Part shown: one piece after another, positions 10,666 to 20,953 of the stretch
Position numbering within the stretch: position 1 is the first letter of the stretch
Layout of the letters: the number at the start of each line of letters is the position of its first letter
From: Dactylorhiza incarnata
Lineage: Eukaryota > Streptophyta > Magnoliopsida > Asparagales > Orchidaceae
Reading direction: 5' to 3'
Assembly: GCA_033032865.1 (NCBI GenBank)
Contig: JAWHQI010000099.1
Coordinates: 6,341,501 to 6,405,500 of the forward strand
Length of the DNA: 64,000 nt
Program-made: the position numbers and the translations under genes
The notes under the pieces: generated by a model
The model's input: only the letters and a program-made list of their open reading frames with translations
What the model was told of the DNA's origin: nothing
The model's database searches: none

Positions 10666-11877
10666 TCAGCAAGTGAGCATGCCAGAAGACGCAAGTAAAC
10701 TAACGCAAAGCCGCAACATCCGCCATCCAGAAAAAGTACCTGCAGGGGTCAGCTCCGCAAAACAAAAGAAATGGACAGGTAATTGTTCTAATATGCATGT
10801 CGGTAACGGGTACCGATACGGAGAAAGAACAGTCACGCCTCTACCCGAATATAAATACCTGCTCCTCACAGGTAGAGGGAAAAGAAAGTAAGAAGAGGAG
10901 GAGGCCTGGTCCTCACTCATCTCACCAAAACTATCCTTGCCCAGCAAGGTATCGTCCACAGCAGGTCCGCAGGAGGAGAAGGCAACGAATGAGGCTTCCT
11001 TAATGGAGGAGGGATCAACCTCCTCGCATAAAAGGACACACTCATCATTGACTTGAGCACAAAGCTCCAAGTCCTCCTGAAGTACCTGTGAAGATTCAAC
11101 CTGCACAGGCTCGGGTGAAGAAGGGGGGTCAAGAAATAAAAGAGAAGAAGGACAAAAATAATTAGAAATCGGGGGAGTGGTCCCGGTCTCACTCCCAGCA
11201 GGATCCAAGGATAGATCGCTATCATCATCATAAGTATCATGGAGAGGGGAACCCAAGAACTCAAAGGCCTCGGTGGTGAGTTGGACCTCCTCGTCCCATG
11301 AGGAAGTGCGAACCTCCTCATCAGAAAGAGTATCCTCCTCAACCCACTTTGGAGCATCCTCCGAGTCCGAAGCATCACCCCGCTCCTTTACTTTGATAGG
11401 ATCAAAAAGAATGTGTGTAGAAAAATCATGCAAAGAAACTGGAGGAACACAAAAATTTGGTTCCTCCGCAAAAAGATCTGCTAAAGCCTCCCCGATGGAA
11501 AGAATACTTTCCACATCATACTCAGGTGCATCTAGGAGCTCCCATTCCTCTCCTGGTTGGCCAACAGATGAGTGATCATCATCACTGGGAGTGAAGCCAT
11601 ACACAAGGAGTGAGGAGTCCATGCACGAGACAAGCTCGGGGGTAGAGGGCACAATTGCCTCCATGGGTAAAGAATGAGTGATAGGGACAATGTTGTCATG
11701 AGTGGAGGAGCGGCGGTCAGGATTGAAAAGACTAGGGCAGTCCTTCAATTCATGACCCTCTCCTCGACACAACAAGCAAACAATGTTCCTACACTGCCTA
11801 GCATTCAACTCATTCATTTGGTCTAAATAATAAACCATATTGTCATTAAAGCTAGGTGAAATATCCCATGACGACAT
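10666..11877 (-). CDS. Acidic zinc-knuckle ORF of the Athila-like element
   Basis: An uninterrupted ORF of about 400 residues, starting at ATG 11877 about 230 bp inside the primer-binding site. Near the N-terminus lies CLLCRGEGHELKDC, a perfect CX2CX4HX4C zinc knuckle as in retroelement nucleocapsids. It is followed by about 300 residues rich in Asp, Glu, Ser and Pro with no recognised domain. The usual capsid region of gag is missing. It may be a gag remnant reduced to the RNA-binding part, or a specialised small nucleocapsid. The absence of stops in a 1.2-kb non-autonomous element suggests youth or retained constraint. No catalytic motif is visible. Confidence 0.6.
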   Translation of the reverse strand: MSSWDISPSFNDNMVYYLDQMNELNARQCRNIVCLLCRGEGHELKDCPSLFNPDRRSSTHDNIVPITHSLPMEAIVPSTPELVSCMDSSLLVYGFTPSDDDHSSVGQPGEEWELLDAPEYDVESILSIGEALADLFAEEPNFCVPPVSLHDFSTHILFDPIKVKERGDASDSEDAPKWVEEDTLSDEEVRTSSWDEEVQLTTEAFEFLGSPLHDTYDDDSDLSLDPAGSETGTTPPISNYFCPSSLLFLDPPSSPEPVQVESSQVLQEDLELCAQVNDECVLLCEEVDPSSIKEASFVAFSSCGPAVDDTLLGKDSFGEMSEDQASSSSYFLFPLPVRSRYLYSGRGVTVLSPYRYPLPTCILEQLPVHFFCFAELTPAGTFSGWRMLRLCVSLLASSGMLTC

Positions 11878-12110
11878 ATTTGACAATTAAAGCAGATATA
11901 ACGAGACTGAAATTCTTTGCAAGAAAATTTACACAAACTAATAAAACTTCTTGGATTAGACTTGCCTAAAACTTTAAAATAAGAAGGAAAGAAATAATAA
12001 CAAGCAGTAAATAAGTAAAAAGCAAACAAAAATAAGAAGGCGGCTATACACACTGGAAGAAACTTCTCTCTCTCAGCTCTCCCTCTCAAGAAAACTCACA
12101 CGTCTGTGTT

Positions 12111-12127
12111 CCCCGGCAACGGCGCCA
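12111..12127 (-). other. Primer-binding site (tRNA-Asp type)
   Basis: On the minus strand TGGCGCCGTTGCCGGGG lies six bases inside the LTR end at 12134. This is the classic tRNA-Asp complement used by Athila-like elements. Confidence 0.88.
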
Positions 12128-12133
12128 AAAACT

Positions 12134-13652
12134 TGATGCGATAATTTCGGCAAGTGCACCGGTCGCGCAAGTAATAATAATGGGGAAAATCCCCGAGTGT
12201 CGGTCTCTCAAGGAACACAGTAAGGTGGAGTTAGGTTTCGAGGAAGGACTTGAGATCGAAGTCCTTGGTCGGGGTTACAATGGATGGTTGGTTTGGTTTG
12301 CGAAAAATAAAATAAAATATTACAACTACTCCTATGCAATGCCGCTATGCAATGCTTCGCTTGGCGGGATGGAAAACTACGTAGGCCTTGAACGCAATAC
12401 TTCGTTGGGCGGATGGGCGAGTAGGCTAGCGGAATCGAACTATGCAGGCCTTGAGCGCACTGCTTCGTTAGGCGGGATGGATTACACGGGCCGCGATGCC
12501 ACGCTTCGGTAGGCGGATGGACGAGTAGGCTAACAGAGTGAGGGTCGCAAGCACCTCTTCGACAAGCACGCCACTAGCAATTGCTAGTGCGACACCGAAC
12601 ACGATGGTGGAATGGAAATTAGATGGGGGCGCACCTCAATAAGCACATATGAACTAAATGATTCCAAATAATTGAAATAAACATTAAGCAATATTGTTCA
12701 TAGCACACATCATCAAAATATAGAGGAAACTAGTTTATACAATCAACAACATAAGGAAGGAAAAAGAGAGTAAAGGAGTCGACCACATCCGAAGCCTTGC
12801 CGAAGATTCACGGTTGGAATCGCTGGGTTGTCAATCCGCGTCCAAGCTCGGTCTTCAACTGCGTCCGAGGTAGAGGAGGGCTGTCACTTCCTCCCAATGG
12901 CTCGTCTTCTTCGTGTCACGATCCAATCTCCTCCGATACACGATCTCCTTGCTCGATGTTGGCGATCTTTGGGCTATAAACCTCTCCTTGGAGCTCAAGG
13001 ATGATGGAGGAGGCCTAGGGGGGCGGAGAACCTGCGGAAGGGGAGAAAACGGCGGACTGGACGGAAGAAAATGCGGAGATCCCGACCTAAATCGCGAGCA
13101 GGAATATTTATAGGCGCTGGAATAAACAGTGCGCACGGTCAGTGGCGCACGACCAGTGGTCGTGCGCACTAAAATCCTGTGATCATGCGCCTGCCTGGGC
13201 GGAGCCTGCAAGGTATGAAAATTATAAAATACAATGTTCGCACGACCAGTGGCGCACGACCAGTGGTCGTGCGCGCTATCGTAAGTGGTCGTGCGATAAG
13301 GAAGACAGAACTCAGATTTCAGGGGTTAAGTGCGCACGATTAGTGGCACACGACTAGTGGTCGTGCGCAATAGAACCAGTGATCGTGCGCTGTGTTCCTG
13401 TACAGAATTGTACCGAAAACACCTGCACGACACCTGTTCCAGCACAACCACGAATCCAGCCACTGAAAGCGGCACTTAACAATGCATAGCAACTACTAAA
13501 GGAGAAGAACACGAAATAACACCAAAACGGGCCTAGAAGTGCACATAGCATGGAATATCAAATATGAACGAAAACATGCCTAAGATGTAGTGCATATACT
13601 AGAAAATCGACCCAGATGAGTCCAAATATGTGTATATAATTGGGACTCATCA
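12134..13652 (-). repeat. 5' LTR of the Athila-like element (no MITE)
   Basis: A 1519-bp copy of 7102-9153 lacking the MITE. It ends attgggactcatca next to the GGCCT target duplication. Differences from the other LTR are scattered single bases by eye. Confidence 0.9.
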
Positions 13653-14666
13653 GGCCTCGACTCGCTGAATGAGGTCAGGGTAGCTTGGTACGGTCTCTCT
13701 CATTAGAGCTGAGTAAAAGCCACTTGGGCGGAATCCTCCAAGGAAGACTCCCCGTAAGAGCTCGGGATCGACTCCTGGGATCCGTTGAGCCTCCGTAGTG
13801 AAGCGTCGGAAGAAATCTTTGAGTGTTTCTCCGTCGTTTTGGCGGATCCCTGAGAGATGGGAGGGATCTCGGACAATTCTGCGGTTGGCGATGAATTGGT
13901 CCACGAACTGCTGCGCCATTTCTGCGAAGTTGTTGATAGCCCCATTCGGCAGGGAGTGGAACCAAGTGCGCGCTTGCCCCTTCAAGGTTGCCGGGAACAC
14001 CTGACAGAGGAGCTGATCAGGGGCGCTGTAAATCCTCATGATGGTGGTGAAGTGATTGACATGTTCTAATGGGTCGTCCGTCCCGTCGAACGTCTCGATG
14101 TTGGGAAGCTTGAAGCCATTAGAAATTGGATGGGCTAAGACTTGAGGTGATAGCGGGGAGTCATGATGTGCGGGACAGCGGGCGAGAGCGGCGCGTCGTC
14201 CTGCTTGGGCATACTCTTCCTCTATCATGTTGCGTATCTCTTCCCGCGTAGCTCTTTCCACTGCTTGCTCAGGGGCAGCTCTTCCGTGGTGGTGGCGGCG
14301 GTGATCAGCTTCTGGGCCTCCAGCTGGTGGGCCAAGGTGAGCGGTACTTGCCGCATTGGAGAATCCTTCTGAAGCTTCATCTTCTTGGACAGCCTCCCCG
14401 TTCGGGGCATGATTCAGAGCCGGGGGCGGCGGTGCGTTCAAAGCTGGCGGTTGGTTCGGAACTTGAGGAGCCCCAAGATTCCTCACGAGGGCCAACATCT
14501 CAGCTTGATGTTCTTCGATCTGCTGCATGCGCACCTCCAAACCTGCTGCAGGTGCAGACAGCGCCTCCTCCGCGGGAGGTGCATTGATAAGTGAGTGGGA
14601 GGGAGCTGGGTCGACGCGTCCTTCCGGCATCGATCCTTCAGTAGCGCGAGCACTCTTTCTTGCCAT
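13653..14666 (-). pseudogene. gag: Tat-like gag, N-terminal part
   Basis: It starts at ATG 14666, just downstream of the primer-binding site. A low-complexity Ala/Pro-rich N-terminus with a short helix (QQIEEHQAEMLALVRNL) precedes a Retrotrans_gag-type capsid region from about residue 190. Typical motifs include FKLPNIETFDGTDDPLEHV, ATLKGQARTWFHSLP, F...QFI..R and DFFRRFTTEAQRIPG. The frame runs straight to the GGCCT target site and into the nested LTR, where it stops. The C-terminal part continues in frame at 7096-6719. No frameshift is seen within the segment, so gag was probably intact when the nested element landed. Confidence 0.9.
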
Positions 14667-14701
14667 AGCAGTTTGCTCTCGAAGAGTTTTTCGGGAAAGT
14701 T

Positions 14702-14719
14702 TCCCACAGACGGCGCCAA
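14702..14719 (-). other. Primer-binding site of the Tat-like element
   Basis: On the minus strand TGGCGCCGTCTGTGGGAA begins three bases inside the LTR. Sequences of this type are typical of Tat/Ogre gypsy elements; which tRNA it matches was not determined. Confidence 0.75.
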
Positions 14720-14722
14720 ACT

Positions 14723-16688
14723 ATTGCGGAACGCTCAGGGCTCTTGGTAGACCGGTTCACTTGAACCACCTTAGCTCGTGAGCGAACTAAGCGCGCAAAC
14801 AGTCAATTAGAGATTTGCTGAGTACACAGGGAGTTTTTAACGTGGAAAACCCGGAAAGGGTAAAAAACCACGCGGCCGGAGCGGTGCCGACCAAACTTCA
14901 CTATCTTCTGGGGGTTACAACTTGGACGCTAGATTTTGAGCACGACAGGCCGCTGCTCGTCACAATATTTGGAGAGAGAGAGAGAACAAGCTCTGAGGGT
15001 GACAGGCCACCTCTCGGAAAAACTAAGTCTTTTTCTCTTCTGAGAATGCTAGTCGCCTTTCGGAAGTGAGACGGCTAGTCGCCTTTTCCCTCTGAGAATG
15101 CTGGTCGCCTTTCGGAAGTGAGAAGGCTAGTCGCCTTTTCCTTCTGAGAATGCTGGTCGCCTTTCGGAAGTGAGAAGGCTAGTCGCCTTTCTGGATGATG
15201 AAGATCTTCAAGTCCACGAAGGAGATCTTCAAGCGCCGAAGGAGAATTCCGCAAAAGTCTGCATGGAGCTCTCCCGGGTCCAGAAGTCAAGGTCCTCTCA
15301 AATGAAGCCTTGAGGCTCCTTTTATAGCTTTGGCCGGGGGCGGTCCGGTAATTTTGCCGTTTGCAGTTTCCATAAATGCTCGGTGGACGAATCATATTTT
15401 CCGATTCGGGGGACACAGATCGCCATTTTTCGTAAATGACCATCTTGCCCTTCGGGCAGCTTGGGTGGCTCGGGCAGTTCGGGCAGTTCTGTTGGAGGCG
15501 AAAAAGGCGACTGACCGTTCCTGAAAAGTGAGAAGCCTGAAAGACAAGAAGTGAGAACGCCTGAAAGACAAAAAGTGAGACGCCTGAAAGACAAAAAGTG
15601 AGACGCCTGAAAGACAAAAAGTGAGAACGCCTGAAAGACAAAAAGTGAGAATGCTCCCGAACGTGTTCGTAAGCGTTCTGAGCGCGCGTGAGAGCTAAAG
15701 TGCTCCGAGCGTGTAACGAACATGGAAGCGCTTTGAACGCGCTTAGAGGCGTTCTGAGCGCTCGTGAGCGTGGAGGCGTTCTGAGCGCGCTCAGAAGCGT
15801 TCTGAGCGCGCAACGAACATGGAAGCGCTCTGAGCGCGCTTAGCAGTGTTCTGAGCGCGCGTAAGCGCGGAGGCGTTCTGAACGCGCTTGGAGGCGTTCT
15901 GATGGCGCGTGAGCGCGGAGGCGTTCTGAGCGAACGGTGGAACGGGAAGTTGTTCCCCAAAGGGGAATTGGGGTCCGACGCGCCCGACGAGGGGGCGTGA
16001 ATACGGCGGGGTCCCCTACGAGCCTCCCCCTGTGGAGAAAGTGTGGGGAGGAGGCCTGACCGCACCCTAAGGGCGGCGGGTTGGGCCGCACCCCGGGGGG
16101 ATGCGGCTAGGCCGCACCCCAAGGGGGTGCGGTTTGGCCGCACCCCTCAAGGGGGGTGCGGCTTGGGCCGCACTCCCCAAGGGGTGCGGCTAGGGCCGCA
16201 CCCCTTGAGGGGTGCGGCTAGGGCCGCACCCCTTGAGGGATGCGGCTGGGCCGCACCCCTAAAGGGGGGTGCGGCTCGGGCCGCACCCCTCAAGGGAGGT
16301 GCGGCTGGGGCCGCACCTCTTGAGGGGTGCGGCTGGGGCCGCACCTCTTGAGGGGTGCGGCTGGGCCGCACCCCTCAAGGGGGGTGCGGCTTGGGCCGCA
16401 CCCCCCAAGGGGTGCGGCTGGAGCCGCGCCCCTTGAGGGGTGCAATCGGGGCGCGGCCGGGCCGCTTCCCCGCGATGGGGGGTGATGCCCGCGTGCTACT
16501 GCGTGCTACCGTGCACGCGGTGGTGCATGCACCTGCGGTTTGCTCCGTGCGCGCCTTGACTTTGGCGGATGGGAAATGGCGGGCTCGGTCTTTTCAACTC
16601 AAGCGATTGTGCGTTGTCCGTTGCCCCCACCTTTCTTAAGCGGGGATTCCTTTAGACGCACCACAAGGCCTTTACGGGTGGTATAACA
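14723..16688 (-). repeat. 5' LTR of the Tat-like element
   Basis: A copy of 3319-5309. Its plus-strand left end reads TATTGCGG where the other LTR has TGTTGCGG, so the terminal CA on the coding strand is mutated to TA here. The GC palindrome array at about 16060-16440 differs in unit composition from 4655-5060. It is followed directly by the ATATT duplication. Confidence 0.9.
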
Positions 16689-16693
16689 ATATT

Positions 16694-17806
16694 GTTTGGT
16701 GCCCATAAAAATTCAAACTCCACTCGAAGCACCACGACTTCAACTAGCTCACTGAGAAGATTCTCAAAAGATCAAGAATAGAGGATTCTGACTTTGTTTG
16801 GTTACCTAAACGCTCGTGGAAGGCATTTCCAGACCATCAAGAGTGGTGATCCGAGGGATTAAAGTTGGATGCTTGTATTCGCCCATAGAAGAAACATAAT
16901 GACAGAATCTCTTAAACGTCCTAAAAATCTATAAAAGAAAGTCTAGTCTTTTATTTGAAGGGACGAAGAGTTTGAGTTTTAGACTTTAAGAGCATAAAGC
17001 GAATGCAAACACATTGTTGTTCACGTCCTACAATGGAACTGTGCAGAAGGCCGCTCTTGCAGTGTGAACACCGCACTATTCGAAAAGAACGCCTTTAGAA
17101 TATCACTCTAAAAGAGTGCCTCCAGAAGACCGCTTTAAAAGAGCGCCTCCAAATGACCGCTCCAAATAGGGCTTCCAAAGAACCCGCTCTGAAGGGCTAT
17201 AGAAGAATATGCCATGTGCGTCATTGTGCCAAAGGAACCCTTGTCAAATGTTGTTTTATAATGCTCTCTAGAAGCCACTGCCAGAGACCACACCCACGCT
17301 GCTGCTGAATAACATCTGAGTGTGCCACTAAAAAACATACAACATTCTCCATCAAAGAATGTCAGTTTGTGCACCATGGAAGAACATGCTCTTAAGCGCT
17401 ATAAATGAGCGCGCCATCTGTGCCATCGAACATCCCACTTTTTTGGCACCGTCAAAGAACGAGCATTCACAGTCTCTCTTTTTACACTTGTGAAGGGGTG
17501 ACAGTATGTCACCCCAGAATTTTAGCATGCAATCAAAAATTCAATATAAGCCTTGCTCTAGGCGAAGAAGAAGAACAAGATTCCCTTTCCATAATTCTTG
17601 AGGAGGAACTTCCAGACATCATCAATTTGCCGCCAACAATAATAAAAGATGTTCAACATACAACTCTTGAACAGATCAATGTAACCCCTGAACCGACGAT
17701 ACATACTAAGAATGATTTTGTGTTGCCGTCTAGCACTGCCAAAATCAAGAATAATTATGAGATCGTTGTCGATGAAATCGATTCAGAGCATTTGATAGTA
17801 TCTAGT
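16694..17806. other. Unassigned region with degenerate repeats
   Basis: This is the former continuation of the flank left of 3319. It contains degenerate units of about 30 bp resembling gcgcctccagaagaccgct (about 17040-17200). A plus-strand ORF at 17405-17860 encodes an acidic stretch with no recognised family and runs into the copia LTR, so I do not call it a gene. Nothing else was recognised. Confidence 0.5.
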
Positions 17807-19322
17807 TGCTACCTAAATCACCTAGAGAGGGGTGAATATGTGAGTTCTATGATTTTTTAAGCGAAAATAAAATCTATAAATAAAAGCGCACAGAAAACAA
17901 AGAGCACACACAAACACAAGGGTTTATAGTGGTTCCCCAGTTTTGGTACTTCACTTTCCCTCCTCACCTATTTAGCATGTCCGGCTAGACTAGGCTACTT
18001 CACTAATCTCAGATTAAGGATAATCTTATAACTCGGAATAAAACTCATACAAACTCGGAGAACACCTTCTCCTACGAACTCGAAGAACAAAACTCTCCTA
18101 CAAACTCGATCCTCTAAAATAGGATCTGCAAAGACTCGGAAGATAAAACTTCCTACAACAAAGTGTAAATATATTACAAGAACTATGGATTGAAAATCCA
18201 AACTCTAAGAATCTCAAGGAGATTCTACTTCTTCATATCTGAAATAATAGGTCTTCTTCTTCCTTGAAATAGATGAAATCCTGAACTTGAAATAGGGAGA
18301 AGAAATCCTTTGTCTTGAAAACTTTGATCTGAAAACTTATCGACCCAACAAGATACAGAGGAAACTTGAATCAATCTATGCACTGGGATCTTGGTGAATC
18401 GAGACTTGCAGAAGAATCGAGCACAGTACTTGTTGGCGGCTAGAGATCGTCTTTTGCGAGAACGAGAACGAGAGAGATGCTGACGGAAATTACAAAGTAT
18501 TTCTTTCAAATTGCATGATTAGGATTTAGAGAGAACATCCTTTAAGTATTTATAGACTTCCTTCAAACAACTATAAACTTTACTTAAAGAGAAAGGTCCA
18601 TGTGTACTGTACATGACCGCAAAACCCTAAAAGGAAAAAACATGTCTAAATAGAAGAAAATGCGCTCTGTCTGGGTTCATCGAGTGGACTCGTCGAATAC
18701 ACAATTACTCGACGAATTGAAGATTTACTCGATGAAAAAGACTTGGAATAAAGGGCTGAGACGGGAAAAAGATAAATTAAGTTCACTAGAGGATTTGATG
18801 AGATCACTCGACGAATTCGTCGAGTGTTCACGAGAAATCGATGGGACCACTCGACGAGTTCGTCGAGTGATCTCGTGTGAACTAACTTTCACTCGACGAA
18901 AATTACTAAAAAGAATTTTCTGATACTTCTCGAGTACAATCGACGAATAGCCAGTCTTTCACGAGTTGTCTCGACGAATTGACTTGGATTCTTTGAGACC
19001 ACTCGACGAAAAAGACTTAGGCTAATTTTCTTCCACTTCTGATTTCAGCACCTGCTTCACCTTGACTTCTCCCAAGTGTTTGAATATGAAGGACATCACA
19101 ATAGAGAGATTTCACATGAGTCGACACTTTGGTCTACATAATGAGGGATTACATTATATAGGCATGTGTTTATGACCCATTGAAACCTGACATTGGTTTG
19201 TACTTAGCAATTAGAGTCCTGCACATAGACAACTAAGAAACTACATCAAATACATAATCAATTCATCTTAGTTCATGGGAAACTTCTTCAAATCAAGGTT
19301 ATTGTGGCTACAATACCCAACA
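17807..19322 (-). repeat. 3' LTR of the outer copia element
   Basis: On the minus strand it starts TGTTGGGTATTGTAGCC, as at 40808, and ends near the ctctaggtgattt block shared with the plus-strand element's LTR. The left edge is uncertain by several bases because no second LTR or TSD is available. It contains about ten TCGACGAA/TTCGTCGA motifs between 18685 and 19010. One has 11-bp arms forming a perfect 22-bp palindrome (18805-18826), and another has arms CACTCGACGA and TCGTCGAGTG around two bases (18848-18869). Confidence 0.75.
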
Positions 19323-19340
19323 ATCTCCCCCTATTTGAAG
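19323..19340 (-). other. Polypurine tract of the outer copia element
   Basis: The minus strand reads CTTCAAATAGGGGGAGAT directly before the LTR, identical to the tract before the LTR at 40808. Confidence 0.85.
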
Positions 19341-19496
19341 AAGTCAGAACCCTGTCTACTAAGGTGAATTGCACAGATAAAGAAAATATAGATGTAAACA
19401 CAGCATGACATAAAAAAGTAAGCATATAAATTGGAATACCAAAGCATCAAAAAATATATAATTGTTTTCAAATTTCAAACAAGTCACAATCCACAT

Positions 19497-20426
19497 TCAA
19501 GGCATCTTAGCCTTCCCCTGCCTGCTCTTCTTCAATTTCCTGTCAAAGTAGGCCTTTGGCTTGGGATAATATCTGGCAGGAAGTGGAGGAGCCTCTGGAT
19601 TGTTGTAGCCATAATATCTGAAATGAAACTTCATTTTTAACTGAGATGCTTTGTACTTATTGATTTCTTCTTGACTGTAATAATTTTGAGGTTCTTCATT
19701 TGAAATGTTTATCAGCCTATAAGTATCCAAGATGATAGACTTTGAAATAGGACTCCAGACCTCAGCAAATTCTCTTCTTTCAACTAAAGGCTCTCTTAAC
19801 TCTATGCCTGAGCTTCTTCTACCAAAGGAATCTGACCTTGAAGCAGAAGATCCTTCTCCAAATTTCCTTCTCTTGAAAGGAGGCTCATAAGAGTCAGGAA
19901 TGTCTTCATGAACCCCTTCTGGAAAGCTCTCAGGAAAATCCTCAAGGTCTGACCACACGTAATTATATTGGACAGGAGGAATAGGAGCAATATCTTCATA
20001 AACTGGTTATTTTGAAAATACTTGATTTTGAGGAAATCCAATCAAATTATCATAAAGCCATTGAAAGCTTTGATGACTGAAGGTTGTAGCTTCACAAAAT
20101 TTACCTTCAATCTCTTTATTCTGGTCATGAATTTGGCATATCATTTTCTCTTCCCCCTTTCTGACTTCTTCAGTTAGGGTTTGGATGACCTCTTCCTTGA
20201 AGTTGGACAGATCCTCAGAGACTTGATTACTTATATTTTGCCCTTGCTGGAAGATAGATCCTTGACCATCAAGCAAAGCCTTAGAATTGGCATGAACATT
20301 CTTAAGACCTTCATTTGTAAAACTCACTACTTTTACACCATTTATGAAGTAGGTATCTAGATCGTCTTTGATTGAAGAAATAGTGTACTTCACTTCTGTT
20401 AATCCTTTATTCAAATCATACTCAAC
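19497..20426 (-). pseudogene. Third ORF of the outer copia element, C-terminal part
   Basis: The minus-strand reading continues from 28395 after the inner insertion. It begins with a long heptad-like region (SSIKDDLDTYFINGV, then ISNQVSEDLSNFKEEVIQTL and KMICQIHDQNKEIEGK) suggesting coiled coil. A Ser/Arg/Lys-rich tail ends PKAYFDRKLKKSRQGKAKMP. One in-frame stop occurs near 20007. Proteins of this type lie between pol and the 3' LTR in many Sireviruses and are sometimes called env-like; no signal peptide or membrane segment is visible here, so an envelope role is unsupported. The function is unknown. Confidence 0.6.
20278..20426 (-). repeat. 149-bp flank duplication, left copy
   Basis: It matches 28395-28543 with only a few differences. 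It lies immediately left of the inner copia LTR, and its partner lies immediately right of the truncated LTR. It is far longer than a 5-bp retroelement target duplication. Confidence 0.88.
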
Positions 20427-20520
20427 TGAAAGGAGAGTTTTAGTTCTTATTATGTGTTAAAACTCTTGTTTAACTTTGTTTTAAAATAAATGATATAGAT
20501 AAATACGAGTGACAGTGCAC

Positions 20521-20790
20521 GGGGGGGGGGGGGGGGGGCACCCCCGTGCGGGTGGCATTTGTCATGGGGCCACATTTATCGTGGGGGCGGCAAATGTCAT
20601 GGGGGCGACATTTGTCGTTGGACCGACATCTGTCGTGGTGGGCGACATTTGTAGTGAGGGGCGACATTTATCGTTAGGGTCGACATATTTCATGGAGGAG
20701 ACCATTGTCGTGGGGGCGGCATTTGTCGTGGGGGGCAGCATTTGTCATGTGGGGTGATATTTGTCGTGGGGGCTGCATTTGACACATAAC
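20521..20790. repeat. G18 tract and 21-23-bp minisatellite at the Helitron 3' end
   Basis: A run of 18 G (20521-20538) is followed by about 11 degenerate units of gtgggggcgacatttgtc. Subterminal minisatellites are common in Helitrons. The plus-strand ORF over it is a repeat translation. Confidence 0.8.
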
Positions 20791-20953
20791 TTTATAACAA
20801 AACGTATGCTAGAAAGTACGTTTGCTCAAGGCCTGAATAATATAGTTCTATGCATTAAAAAACTTATTATGACATTATAAGTAAGAAAGAACATATTGTT
20901 ACAATATATTGAAAATAAGAAGTAGGTTGAAGATGTGATTTAACAAAATACTT

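Larger units (their letters stand above)
7102..13652 (-). mobile_element. Athila-like non-autonomous LTR element nested in the Tat gag
   Basis: LTRs at 7102-9153 and 12134-13652 flank a 3-kb interior. The TSD is GGCCT (7097-7101 and 13653-13657). The minus-strand PBS at 12111-12127 reads TGGCGCCGTTGCCGGGG, complementary to a tRNA-Asp 3' end, as known for Athila elements. A polypurine tract sits at 9154-9167 and similar tracts recur internally. One ORF with a zinc knuckle is present and no pol. The LTRs look nearly identical apart from the MITE, which indicates a young insertion. Confidence 0.88.
3319..16688 (-). mobile_element. Tat-like Ty3-gypsy element, gag-only, hosting nested insertions
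   Basis: Two LTRs of nearly 2 kb (3319-5309 and 14723-16688) flank the unit, and ATATT at 3314-3318 and 16689-16693 is the target-site duplication. Orientation is minus. The primer-binding site abuts the LTR at 14723, the polypurine tract abuts the LTR at 5309, and gag runs leftward. The LTRs read TGTTATACC to CCGCAACA on the coding strand. No protease, reverse transcriptase, RNase H or integrase was found in the interior, so the element would depend on enzymes from another copy. The gag type and PBS resemble the Tat/Ogre lineage (inference). The interior also holds two large minisatellites. Confidence 0.88.

Noticed and set aside
8299..13357. Identical 60-residue ORFs at 8299 and 12797 and hairpin-region ORFs
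   Set aside because: They are identical because the two LTRs are copies; no protein features.
20509..20757. Gly/Val-rich plus-strand ORF
   Set aside because: Translation of the Helitron minisatellite.
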